This document shows positions 33,927 through 41,647 of a DNA stretch of 64,000 bases, in pieces. This DNA is from JAGOUA01 sp964428975 (GTDB lineage Bacteria; Patescibacteriota; Patescibacteriia; 2-12-FULL-60-25). The DNA is taken from assembly GCA_964428975.1 (NCBI GenBank), contig CAYSAI010000003.1, positions 1-64,000 of the forward strand, read 5' to 3'. Within the stretch, counting starts at the first letter, position 1. Every line of letters begins with the position of its first letter. The translations under genes were made by a program, and so were the position numbers. A model generated the notes under the pieces. It made no database searches, was not told the origin of the DNA, and worked only from the letters and a program-made list of their open reading frames with translations.

Positions 33927-34817
33927 CTATCTTACGTACACAAACCTCCATCGTTCAAACGCATCTCGCAGAAAGGAACATTCTTGAGAAGGGAGCATAT
34001 CTTTGAGCCACGCCTCAAGCCGCTCTTTTGATGATGGATCAAACTCGAGCCAGAGTTCGATACGAAGAGTTGGGTGTTGTGTAGAAAAACGCTTCACTTG
34101 AAGAAGAAGTTTTTTGATGAGAGCAAGACCGTCATCTTCGGCAAACAGCGCTTTTGTGGGTTCGAAGCGCGTGGAGGTATGAGCGAGTTTTTGTTGATCC
34201 CCCAAAGGAAGATAGGGAAGGTTCGCGAGCACAATCAAGCGCCTTGGTGCGTGCGCAAGCACTATTTTTTGCAACGCACGATCAAAGAGCGAAGCGTGTC
34301 GCAAAAGCAACGTTTCTTTTTGCTCATGAAGAATGTTTTTCGCATTCTTCAGGGCAATAGCGAGTGCACGCTTGCTTCTATCCGACGCAAGAACGTGTTT
34401 CGCCCCTCGTGCGAGCGCGAGACTGATTGCAATACAACCAGAACCTGTACCAATATCAAGAGCAAGCGTGTCACGCGCATCTCTTGGCCACGCAGCAAGA
34501 ACGTGCTCCACAAGCTCTTCCGTTTCGATGCGAGGAATAAGGGTGGATCGTGAAACGAGAAACGTCTCGTTGAGAAACGGTGCTTCACCAAGAATGTAGG
34601 CGAGCGGTTCTCTTTTCAAGAGGCGTGCTTCGCGAAGCGTATACGATCGTAGAAAGCGAGCAGATACGGGCGTAGAGCCATGCGTCGCGATCCATGCGAG
34701 CGAATGGTTCAAGAGAGAGCTGGCGAGCGCGCGTGCGAGGGTTCGACAAAGAGGCATGTCCCACGATCGAGAAAGGCGCGTTTCGCTCCTCTGAAGAAGA
34801 TGTCCAAGGGTGAGCAT
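33927..34817 (-). CDS. prmC: Release factor glutamine methyltransferase
   Basis: A 296 aa protein with an N-terminal helical domain, the linker motif REPLAYILGEAPF, LIPRIETEELVE, and the SAM-binding motif DIGTGSGCIAISLA. It should methylate the Gln of the GGQ motif of release factors; an RF2 with GGQ is encoded at 53.8 kb. The catalytic NPPY motif is NLPY here (about residue 203), a change also seen in some relatives but worth checking. The ATG at 34817 lies 6 nt after a TATGCT hexamer. Confidence 0.88.
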   Translation of the reverse strand: MLTLGHLLQRSETRLSRSWDMPLCRTLARALASSLLNHSLAWIATHGSTPVSARFLRSYTLREARLLKREPLAYILGEAPFLNETFLVSRSTLIPRIETEELVEHVLAAWPRDARDTLALDIGTGSGCIAISLALARGAKHVLASDRSKRALAIALKNAKNILHEQKETLLLRHASLFDRALQKIVLAHAPRRLIVLANLPYLPLGDQQKLAHTSTRFEPTKALFAEDDGLALIKKLLLQVKRFSTQHPTLRIELWLEFDPSSKERLEAWLKDMLPSQECSFLRDAFERWRFVYVR

Positions 34818-34823
34818 GTGTGC

Positions 34824-34829
34824 AGCATA
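34824..34829 (-). promoter_or_regulatory. -10 element of prmC, leaderless type
   Basis: Minus strand TATGCT, then 6 nt, then the ATG at 34817. No TG extension. Confidence 0.4.
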
Positions 34830-34888
34830 CGAAGGGACGAGCGTCTTGCCAAGGTAGGGGAATGTTTGTACGATTTCCTTCGTAAGAT

Positions 34889-34917
34889 ATAGGACTTACC
34901 CGTTTGGCGATCTTCAA
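34889..34917 (+). repeat. Half copy of family T palindrome next to tRNA-Val
   Basis: ATAGGACTTACCCGTTTGG plus GCGATCTTCAA matches one arm of the element at 1787-1906 with two or three changes. It ends one base before the tRNA-Val 5' end. Confidence 0.75.
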
Positions 34918-34918
34918 C

Positions 34919-34995
34919 GGACGTTTAGCTCAGCTGGTTAGAGCGCACGATTCACATTCGTGAGGTCGGTGGTTCGATCCCACCAACGTCCACCA
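34919..34995 (+). tRNA. tRNA-Val (CAC)
   Basis: 77 nt; acceptor GGACGTT/AACGTCC, discriminator A, encoded CCA, anticodon stem CACGA/TCGTG, loop TTCACAT giving CAC. Its 3' end looks like the attachment point of the island that follows. Confidence 0.95.
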
Positions 34996-35001
34996 TGTCG
35001 A

Positions 35002-35040
35002 AAACCGCGCCGGTTGCACTCCCGCGACCACGCGGTTTTT
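35002..35040 (+). terminator. Rho-independent terminator of tRNA-Val
   Basis: AAACCGCG (35002-35009) pairs with CGCGGTTT (35031-35038), followed by TT; the 21 nt loop holds a minor inner stem. Confidence 0.65.
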
Positions 35041-35340
35041 GCGTTGGGTGAGCGGAGAATTAGGGCTGCGAGACGGGTTCGCTCCCGCGGGGCAGGACCG
35101 AGGCGAGGTTGTAGGGGTTATCCGGGGTCGTCGAGCGTGAATCACCCTGTCCTTGTTGGGTTTTCGTGCGTTCGAGGACGGGTTCGCTCCCCGAGGGGTG
35201 GTGTGCCCCGCCAGGATCGCGAAGGGTTCGGAGAGTCGGACCTCGAGCCCAGCCGATCCGAGCACCATCGACTCGTACAACTCAGAGACGAGGCGCCGAC
35301 GTTCGTCGGGTCCTGCCTCGCGGAAGGCTCGCACTCGAAC
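35040..35340 (-). pseudogene. Remnant of a large serine recombinase, C-terminal part
   Basis: On the minus strand the frame reads AGPDERRRLVSELYESMV followed by LEVRLSEPFAIL (about 35310-35195). This is the layout of the region near the C-terminus of large serine recombinases, where an ERRxLL helix precedes a beta strand ending in a PxxxL segment. The reading frame upstream is the antisense of another gene piece, so homology stops near 35340 and the catalytic domain is missing. The match is by eye to a family pattern and is moderate. Its place between tRNA-Val and foreign genes fits a dead integration module. Confidence 0.4.
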
Positions 35341-35911
35341 GGTTCCAGCGTGCGTCGGTGGCGGCGCCAACACCTGCGTTCCTGGGACACCATCGACGGA
35401 GGTCTGCGGCAATGGGATCGACGACGACTGCGACGGAGCGGTCGACAACGGTTGCCGCCGGGTTCACATCGAGCTCGCCCCGTCCATTCAGACGGAATGC
35501 CCAGGTGGAGGGTGGTACCTTGAGTACTATCGCTGGGATACGGGAGTTGCGGTCCGATCTCCCACCCCAGGGACGCCGATCGATTTCATCGTCCCGCCCC
35601 CGTACTCGTACCGCGGGACGCTGGGGTTCAGCGCTTGGTGCCCGACGTTGGTGTCGGGCAGCAATTGGCGGATCTGGACGAACTGGACAGGGCAGCCTGC
35701 GCGAAACGCGGGCGTAGCGTCGATCGTCGTCGACGGGGTAGAGCTCGCCGACATGGAGGCGCTGGTCTGCAACTACTTCCAGAACTGCCCATACGGGCAA
35801 CCCTCCTACTGGACGAGTCCTCGGGTTCCGCTCGATGCAAGTTTCAACGGACGATGTGAGGCCTCACCTGTCCAGTGCCCGGACTGGTGCAGGGACTCTA
35901 CCTGTCGCTGA
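35330..35911 (+). pseudogene. Fragment of a secreted protein with a CxNGxDDDCDG metal-binding repeat
   Basis: About 190 codons in frame, ending at a stop at 35911. It contains one VCGNGIDDDCDGAVDNGC unit, a probable calcium-binding motif common in secreted proteins of Myxococcota and other large-genome bacteria. A globular Trp/Tyr-rich domain with several Cys follows (YLEYYRWDTG to the end). No start codon, signal peptide or ribosome site precedes it; the upstream frame is antisense to the recombinase remnant. GC-rich codon use also points to transfer. Confidence 0.5.
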
Positions 35912-36008
35912 GCCAAAAACTGAAAGTGGCAAGCAAGAAAACAGGGAAGGATACTGGAACCATTCCGGACCCGAAGAAGTATCTCAATCGATGTCTTCAA
36001 GTGAGCAA

Positions 36009-36130
36009 TCCAGCGTTTTGGGTGAAATTGAGTCGGTTGTTGTCGAGAATGATCTTCGGGCCTTCCTGCGTGCCGCGGTGTTGCGATGTGACTCCCGCCC
36101 ACGCGCCTCAATTTCACCCAAAACGCTGGA
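36009..36130. repeat. 24 bp perfect inverted repeat with 74 bp spacer
   Basis: Positions 36009-36032 and 36107-36130 are exact reverse complements, starting TCCAGCGTTTTGG. They enclose 74 nt with a GGGCCTTCC and GCCGCGG centre. It could be a small non-autonomous element, a long hairpin RNA or a deletion scar. No clear target-site duplication flanks it. Confidence 0.75.
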
Positions 36131-36180
36131 ATGAGTTCACCGATTTAGAGCGCCGGAGAATCCTGCGTGAGAAGGACAAG

Positions 36181-36342
36181 TTGATTCAATACCTGCACCT
36201 ATCGGACGCATTACGAAAGGTGAAAAAGTTACGTATCGCGATGGGACGCAATGCGAGCCTGAAGCGGTTCGTGGAGGAACTCGGCGTCAAGGCTGAACGT
36301 ATCGAGCCGAATTCATTTCGTATGTTCGCCGATGAAAAGTAG
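36181..36342 (+). CDS. Small basic ORF upstream of the SIR2-like gene
   Basis: A possible 53 aa protein from a TTG at 36181, preceded by AAGGA. It is helical and basic (DALRKVKKLRIAMGRNASLKRF). The open frame extends back to 35875 but crosses the inverted repeat and reads unnaturally there. It ends 64 nt before the SIR2-like gene and could be its partner, or the tail of a broken gene. No family recognised. Confidence 0.3.
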   Translation: MIQYLHLSDALRKVKKLRIAMGRNASLKRFVEELGVKAERIEPNSFRMFADEK

Positions 36343-36406
36343 CGTCAAATCTTCCGATTCACGGATCACAGTTTCGAAAACGTAACCAGTGACACGAGGA
36401 GTGAGT

Positions 36407-37504
36407 ATGGACCTGGCTACTGCTGTAGACCTTCTTTCTCGGGGCACGTACTGCTTGTGGGTCGGAGCCGGCGCGTCCATTCATCTGGGGGGTGGTGATC
36501 GCTCATTGGGATGGGCTTCTTTGACCGAAGCTCTCGAGGCTCGGGCTGGGGTAATCAAGCCTGACGATACGTGGAATGCGAGTTTGCCGGAAAGGTTAGA
36601 TGTATGCCTTCGTGCTCTCGGTCGAGATCGCTTTCAGGCCGCTCTGCGTGAACAGGTGTGCAAGAAGCTCTCAGGAAATATCGTTGAAGCAGCCGTCCGC
36701 TACACCATCGACGGTATTGTGCCGACAAACGTTGTTCAGCTTGCTCGGCTAGGAGCACTCGCAAACCCGATTGTCAACTTCAACATTGAGACTTTTTCCT
36801 CATGGGCGCTTGGATTTCCTAATGGACCCTGTCGGGTCCAGTGCTTTCGTCCGCCGACTCCAGAAGGACGTATGCACAGTAGCGGTTCCAGCAATGAGAA
36901 TCAACGTCGATTCGCCCGTTCAGTATACCATCCACATGGCGCAATAACACATTCGGGGCTGTGTGTGATGACATCGTCAGACTATCGAAATCTTGGCGGC
37001 ACGCTTGCGCTTGAACTTGCGACTCATGCAGCATTTGAATCTCGTCTTGCGATCGTGGGGATGAGCCTCGACGACGAATATCTGCGTGATCAATTAGCTT
37101 CGTTTCGCAATCAGGTCCATCAAATCCTCTGGTTCACGAGCGATGAACCAAGACCCGATGTTGCTCGATGGGCATGGGTTCACGATGTCGAATGTGTCCG
37201 AAGTTCTTGGCCTGACTTCTGGCAAGCAATCGATACCAAACTACCGGAGCCGGAGATGGATGCCATGCAATTCGTTTGGCACACCATCGGATGGATGGCT
37301 TTTAGCGAGAGCGAGGGTCGATCTGCTATGGCGCATCATATCAAAGTATTCCTAGATATGGGCTCTACAGAAACTCAAATTGCAAGCTTTCGGCGTCAGG
37401 CGGCACTTATGGGAGAATCTGAGGGCACCGGTGACTATTTCGCAGTTTCACCTGACTCAATTGCTTTTACGAAAAAGTATCTTTCATCTCTGTTGAAGAA
37501 GTGA
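36407..37504 (+). CDS. SIR2-like domain protein, possible anti-phage NADase
   Basis: A 365 aa protein. SIR2-fold marks are visible: LWVGAGASIHLG (about residues 18-29) as the NAD-binding loop, NFNIETFSSWAL in place of the usual TNYD-type motif, VYHPHGAI with the candidate catalytic His (about 174), and LAIVGMSLDDEYLRDQL. The about 110 residue C-terminal part is unknown. SIR2-like proteins of this sort often deplete NAD+ during phage attack. GAGGA before the ATG at 36407 sets the start; an in-frame GTG lies at 36389. It is intact while other island genes are broken, which suggests it is kept by selection. Confidence 0.72.
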   Translation: MDLATAVDLLSRGTYCLWVGAGASIHLGGGDRSLGWASLTEALEARAGVIKPDDTWNASLPERLDVCLRALGRDRFQAALREQVCKKLSGNIVEAAVRYTIDGIVPTNVVQLARLGALANPIVNFNIETFSSWALGFPNGPCRVQCFRPPTPEGRMHSSGSSNENQRRFARSVYHPHGAITHSGLCVMTSSDYRNLGGTLALELATHAAFESRLAIVGMSLDDEYLRDQLASFRNQVHQILWFTSDEPRPDVARWAWVHDVECVRSSWPDFWQAIDTKLPEPEMDAMQFVWHTIGWMAFSESEGRSAMAHHIKVFLDMGSTETQIASFRRQAALMGESEGTGDYFAVSPDSIAFTKKYLSSLLKK

Positions 37505-37636
37505 ACGCTTAACCACGCTGAATATTGGAAGGAGACCTCTGTCTAAGATTTGCAATCTTTCGAAGATGCCGTTTGGTTGACTGGAGATTTGCCGGTGGCG
37601 GACTGCTTGAGTATAGTTCGAACATCCATCACCCTG

Positions 37637-37645
37637 GTCCACCAT
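37637..37645. other. Candidate right attachment site of the tRNA-Val island
   Basis: GTCCACCAT repeats the tRNA-Val 3' end (34988-34996). Flanks share TCC..ACC on the left and AAAACC on the right, with spacing changes. Confidence 0.35.
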
Positions 37646-37647
37646 AC

Positions 37648-37678
37648 AAAAACCCCCGCATAGAGCGAGGGGTTTTCT
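37648..37678. terminator. Bidirectional rho-independent terminator
   Basis: AACCCCCGC/GCGAGGGGTT stem with A5 before and TTTTC after. It can end both the SIR2-like gene and the minus-strand gene at 37693. Confidence 0.82.
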
Positions 37679-37692
37679 TGTTGTGTGCTTTC

Positions 37693-38826
37693 TTAGAGTG
37701 TTGCTGCAACAACGTTCACATTCACGTGAAAAAGTGTTGAAGGAGCTGCGCACGCAGGTGTCGCACTTCGACAAATGGGGTCACCATTCACGCTCACGAT
37801 GGATGCACCCACCGCTTTTGCGGAGAAGGTGATGGATGTCCCAACAACAGGAGCGAGTACGTTCACGTTCGAGCTAGAGGCATTCGTCCATGTGAATCCA
37901 TCGCTCAAACGCACGAGGAGACGATCGCCCACTTCGAGCGTTCGTGTCATGCCAAGATCTTTTATCGTGATCACATGAGTTTTGTTATTCATCTGCGAAA
38001 GATCATGGACGAAATACGCTTGAAGCGTGAGAGCATCTTTTTCACCGCGTGCCCAAACGTCCACACGGTCGCCAACATGAATGTCTTTCGCTTTCATGTG
38101 CTGATACTGGCTGAACATCAGTACGGATTTACGAAGTGAAATCAGATAGGTTTTTCCTTCGCTGAGAACGGTGATCGTTCCATCATTGATGGCTGTTACC
38201 TGTCCAATCACATGCGTACGAACAAGCGGCACGGTAATAGCGATGGTTTTCGCCATGACGTTACTATTCGTTCGATTCCATGTGCCGTGTACGCGCACGT
38301 TTCGTCCGATCAGTATTTCGCTGCTCGATGCGGCGACGCCATTTTTTGTGATCTTTGTTTCTGCGTTCCAAGTAATCGTTTGTTTTTCGCGTTTGTGCGT
38401 CGTCATCACGAAGCTGTTCGTGGTAGAAGTGCTCTCAAGAGAAAGAACAGCTCCTGCAAACGTACCACTTCGCTTTTGGAGAGACATGTCCTGAACCTTT
38501 TTCGCTTTCAAGATGCCGCCATCTACCCATGTACCATGAACGATGAGTTCATCTTTGAGCTGTAGATCGTTTAACGTCATGGTTCCACCAGAACGATGAG
38601 TGAATGTTGCTGTGCTTGCATCTATCTGAAAACTTACACCACCCACGAGAAGTGTCAGAGTTGATCCATTGAGCGTGGTGAGGGATCCGCGAACGGTTTG
38701 GTTGAGCCAACGATGTTGTGCTTGTGCATCAGATTTTTTTTCTGCATGCTCTGTTTTTGCAAACGCAGAAAGAGGAAGGAGCGTAAGCGAGAGAGCGATT
38801 GCGACAAGAAAACGAGAGAGATTCAT
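37693..38826 (-). CDS. Exported protein with DUF5666-like units and a chagasin-like end
   Basis: A 377 aa protein with a signal peptide (to about AFAKT, residue 24). Three or four beta-rich units of about 75 aa recur (VRGSLTTLNGSTLTLLVGG, FAGAVLSLESTSTTN, VIGQVTAINDGTITVLSEG), similar to DUF5666. The C-terminal about 85 residues (LEVGDRLLVRLSDGFTWTN) resemble the I42/chagasin fold, known for protease inhibition, with an added CRSATPAC loop. Likely periplasm or surface located; role not known. Its promoter side faces the DUF5667 gene 11 nt upstream on the same strand. Confidence 0.6.
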   Translation of the reverse strand: MNLSRFLVAIALSLTLLPLSAFAKTEHAEKKSDAQAQHRWLNQTVRGSLTTLNGSTLTLLVGGVSFQIDASTATFTHRSGGTMTLNDLQLKDELIVHGTWVDGGILKAKKVQDMSLQKRSGTFAGAVLSLESTSTTNSFVMTTHKREKQTITWNAETKITKNGVAASSSEILIGRNVRVHGTWNRTNSNVMAKTIAITVPLVRTHVIGQVTAINDGTITVLSEGKTYLISLRKSVLMFSQYQHMKAKDIHVGDRVDVWARGEKDALTLQAYFVHDLSQMNNKTHVITIKDLGMTRTLEVGDRLLVRLSDGFTWTNASSSNVNVLAPVVGTSITFSAKAVGASIVSVNGDPICRSATPACAAPSTLFHVNVNVVAATL

Positions 38827-38837
38827 ACGAGGGAAAA

Positions 38838-39335
38838 TTATTTTTTAGAAGGATTTTTTTTGAGATGAGCCTGTTCGCTACGCGCTTCGAGGCGCTTGAC
38901 TTCGCGCTCGATACGTTTTTCCAGACGTTTCTGTACGTGTGGTGGAAGAACCTTTTTTTCCTGAAGAGCGTGTATTTCCTCACGACGACGCAGGAGAAAC
39001 TGTTCATCGAGCTTCGTTTTTTCTTCCGGTGTGCGAGTCAAGACTCGACGAAGAGGTTCGTTCACATAGAGTTTGAGAGGATAGAGCGGATGAGTGGGGA
39101 GGGCACGTTCTGCGGCAGACACGGTTCCCATACCGAGGAGCAAGAGGAGAGCGACCGCCATGAAAGGCATGAGGCTTGGAAGAAGCCTTCTCTCTAGAAG
39201 ACGTGCTTCTGTGCCTGCTCTTACCGGATGCGCATGCATGAAAGTGGTGAGTTCGGTGCGTATTACGTTTTTTTCATCAGAAACAAGCGCTTTTTTACGA
39301 GCGTGACGCAAAAAGGGATGAAAGCGGAAAAGCAT
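38838..39335 (-). CDS. DUF5667-type membrane protein, possible anti-sigma partner
   Basis: A 165 aa protein with a basic cytoplasmic N-terminus (about 55 aa), one transmembrane helix (about 56-72, PFMAVALLLLLGMG), and an outside part with the DUF5667 pattern (LPTHPLYPLKLYVNEPLRRV) followed by a charged helix. It overlaps the sigma factor gene by 41 nt. DUF5667 proteins often follow sigma genes, so an anti-sigma or envelope-sensing job is plausible but inferred. Confidence 0.68.
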   Translation of the reverse strand: MLFRFHPFLRHARKKALVSDEKNVIRTELTTFMHAHPVRAGTEARLLERRLLPSLMPFMAVALLLLLGMGTVSAAERALPTHPLYPLKLYVNEPLRRVLTRTPEEKTKLDEQFLLRRREEIHALQEKKVLPPHVQKRLEKRIEREVKRLEARSEQAHLKKNPSKK

Positions 39336-39837
39336 AGGAGGGGGGAAGAAGGGATCGAAGCTTTTTGAGGCTGCGATGAAGGCGTACAGAGATCACGTTC
39401 GCTGATTGGTTCACGATAAGGGCTATTTCTTTTGGCGAAAGGTCATCGATATAGCGCAGGACGATGAGTTCGCGCTCATCATCATCGAGATGTTCGAGAA
39501 AGGGAATGAGACGATCCCCATCAAGCCGCCCTTCGAGAGACGGGCGTGGGTTCGTGCTCGGTTCGAAGCCTGTTTCTTCGAGGTTTTCTAGCGAACACGT
39601 GGGTTTACGCTTGCGAACTTCGTCAATTACGAGACGTGTGGCCGTGGTGTAGAGAAGCGCTCGCAAGTGCTCCACGGTATGCCCTTCTGCGAGATACTGC
39701 CACACCTTCATGAACGTTTGTTGGGTGAGGTCTTTCGCAAGTTCATGATGATAGACACGATAAAAGCAGTGACGAAAAATCGCATCCGCATAGGAGTCGT
39801 ACGCTTTGAGAAACCGTTCATGCATCGGTGTCGTCAT
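39295..39837 (-). CDS. ECF-type sigma-70 family RNA polymerase sigma factor
   Basis: A 180 aa protein with region 2 (YADAIFRHCFYRVYHHELAKDL and TFMKVWQYL) and region 4 (ERELIVLRYIDDLSPKEIAL, then SANVISVRLHRSLKKL as the DNA-reading helix). It lacks regions 1 and 3, as ECF sigmas do. The ATG at 39837 gives the typical short N-terminus; the frame to 40200 is antisense to the antiporter gene. It leads an operon with the DUF5667 membrane protein and perhaps the DUF5666-like protein. Confidence 0.88.
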   Translation of the reverse strand: MTTPMHERFLKAYDSYADAIFRHCFYRVYHHELAKDLTQQTFMKVWQYLAEGHTVEHLRALLYTTATRLVIDEVRKRKPTCSLENLEETGFEPSTNPRPSLEGRLDGDRLIPFLEHLDDDERELIVLRYIDDLSPKEIALIVNQSANVISVRLHRSLKKLRSLLPPSYAFPLSSLFASRS

Positions 39838-39896
39838 AAGAGACGGGGGAATGAGATAGGACTTACACATTACTCTTACATAATTGAGGGCATCTT

Positions 39897-39905
39897 TGCT
39901 ACTAT
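39897..39905 (+). promoter_or_regulatory. Extended -10 of the antiporter gene, leaderless type
   Basis: TGCTACTAT ends 6 nt before the ATG at 39912. Confidence 0.55.
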
Positions 39906-39911
39906 ACGGAC

Positions 39912-41624
39912 ATGGTCTCGTTCGTTGCACAACAGCCGGGGTTTTTATTCGGTATTTGCGCCGCACTCGCATGGATAGCGCACCGTTTGCGCGCACCGTT
40001 TGTCGTGCTTCTTCTCCTTGGAGGAGCGCTCTTTGGCCGAGATGGCTTCGGATTCTGGCAAGGGCTCGCCTCGTTTGAATCGTTCGCTTCTTTTGGAATC
40101 GCCGCGCTCCTGTTTCTTGTGGGGTTGGAACTTTCCCCAGCATTTTTTCGTGAGGTGGGTTTGCGTCCTGTGCGGCTTTTCGCGAATACGTTTCTCGCAC
40201 TTGGAATTCTTGGCGTTGTATGGGTGCGTGCCTTTGATGTATCGCTTGGTATTGCTCTCCTCCTTGGGGTGTTGTTTACGTTCAATAGTACAGCACTTGC
40301 TCTCAAAACTTTGGGAGAGCGTGATGAGCTAGGAAAAACGCACGGACGTCTCGCCATGTCCGTCTTGATCTTGCAGGATGTGGTGGGAAGTGTGTTGTTT
40401 GCGGTACTTGGGGCGTGTATCGCGCTTCTTCAGAGTCAGTCAATGGCTGAGGTTGCGAGCCTGTATCTCATCAAGGTCGTCGTTTTGTGTATAAGCTCGT
40501 GGATGTTCGCGAAATATGCTCTCGCGAAGGTGTGGCGACAGATCGCGAAGCGGCCAGAGGTATTTCTCCTTGCAGGATTTGCGTATCCATTGTTTGTCGG
40601 GACGTTATTTTCTCTCTTTGGACTTTCCGCAGAGCTGGGAGCGCTTGTCGCAGGTATTTCGCTTGCACAATCTGAGTATCGATTCGAGCTTATCGCCCGC
40701 ATGAAGCCGCTCAAGGAGATTTTTCTCGCCCCGTTCTTTTTTCTGATGGGGGCAGGATGGGCATGGCGCGCGACGATTGAGCTTTGGCCGTTTATCCTGC
40801 TTGGACTCATGATTGTGTCGGTGTTTGGGCCGCTGCTCGTCTTCGCAAGTCTGTATCGAAGCGGTATTTCGCGCGCGTCATCGCTTGCGACCGCGCTCGC
40901 TCTTTCTCATGGAGGGGAGTTCGTGCTTATTTTTCTCGCGTATGCGCAAGAGCCGCTTGGACTTTCGCGTGATCTCACAACCGCACTTCTCTCCGTCGTT
41001 ATTTTTTCGATGATGGGAGGAGCGCTTCTTCTTCAAGCGTCGCCGTCTATTCTTGCGTGGATGAAAAAACGCTGGCCAGAGCGAGGAGACGTCACGCATG
41101 CGTTCACTACATCTCCTCATATAGTGCTGTTTGGGTGTCATCGCGTGGGGAGTGATTTCCTCCCTGTCCTGCAGCGGAAGCGCGTTCCCTTTGTGGTGGT
41201 TGATAGCGATCCTGAAGTCGTCGAACATCTTCAACAGCACAACATACAGGCGTTATTTGGCGATATAACGAATCGTGAACTGTTAAGTCTACTCGCGATA
41301 GAGCGTGCACAGCTCATTATTTCCACCGTTCCTGATGTGGAAGCGCAGGTAACGCTGCTCAAGCATCTGAAATCGCATCATGCAAAACCTGTGGTGATTC
41401 TCGTCGCGCATGACATCAAAGATGCACTTTTGCTGTATAAAGAAGGCGCTTCGTATGTCATTTTGCCGCACTTTTTAGGAGGAAACTACGCCTCGCAGCT
41501 CGTCGAAACACACGGATTTGACAGCCCAGAGCCTTTCGAGGTTGAGCGCTTGCGTCATGTGGAGCATTTAAAAAAACGAGGCGCTTCAAGAGTGTTTTTG
41601 CCGGTTGTGGGACGAGGTCGGTGA
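39912..41624 (+). CDS. CPA2-family cation/proton antiporter with TrkA-N domain (KefB-like)
   Basis: A 570 aa protein. About 12 transmembrane helices span residues 1-385, with LLFLVGLELSP and GALVAGISLAQSEYR, both typical of CPA2 exchangers. A C-terminal RCK/TrkA-N domain (about 405-530) begins IVLFGCHRVGSDFL, with an NAD-binding glycine pattern that is slightly changed, and VVVDSDPEVVEHL. It probably exchanges K+ or Na+ for H+ across the membrane, gated by nucleotide. Start supported by a leaderless-type -10. Confidence 0.85.
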   Translation: MVSFVAQQPGFLFGICAALAWIAHRLRAPFVVLLLLGGALFGRDGFGFWQGLASFESFASFGIAALLFLVGLELSPAFFREVGLRPVRLFANTFLALGILGVVWVRAFDVSLGIALLLGVLFTFNSTALALKTLGERDELGKTHGRLAMSVLILQDVVGSVLFAVLGACIALLQSQSMAEVASLYLIKVVVLCISSWMFAKYALAKVWRQIAKRPEVFLLAGFAYPLFVGTLFSLFGLSAELGALVAGISLAQSEYRFELIARMKPLKEIFLAPFFFLMGAGWAWRATIELWPFILLGLMIVSVFGPLLVFASLYRSGISRASSLATALALSHGGEFVLIFLAYAQEPLGLSRDLTTALLSVVIFSMMGGALLLQASPSILAWMKKRWPERGDVTHAFTTSPHIVLFGCHRVGSDFLPVLQRKRVPFVVVDSDPEVVEHLQQHNIQALFGDITNRELLSLLAIERAQLIISTVPDVEAQVTLLKHLKSHHAKPVVILVAHDIKDALLLYKEGASYVILPHFLGGNYASQLVETHGFDSPEPFEVERLRHVEHLKKRGASRVFLPVVGRGR

Positions 41625-41647
41625 TGATATGCTGCCAACGCTGTGTT

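Larger units (their letters stand above)
34997..37645. mobile_element. Putative genomic island at tRNA-Val
   Basis: The DNA after tRNA-Val has foreign traits: GC-rich and then mixed composition, broken gene pieces, a serine-recombinase remnant and a SIR2-like gene. The last bases of the tRNA (GTCCACCAT, 34988-34996) recur at 37637-37645 with partial similarity in the flanks, as expected for a decayed attachment repeat. Native genes resume right after (terminator at 37648). The 9 bp match is short, so the boundary is tentative. No intact integrase is present. Confidence 0.45.

Noticed and set aside
34930..35448. 172-codon minus-strand frame as one intact gene
   Set aside because: It runs antisense through tRNA-Val and is antisense to the metal-binding-repeat fragment at its start; only the middle part looks like a real protein remnant.
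37711..37735. parS site near parAB
   Set aside because: The TTCACGTGAA core is present but only about 12 of 16 consensus positions match, and a similar match occurs by chance inside holB near 1484.
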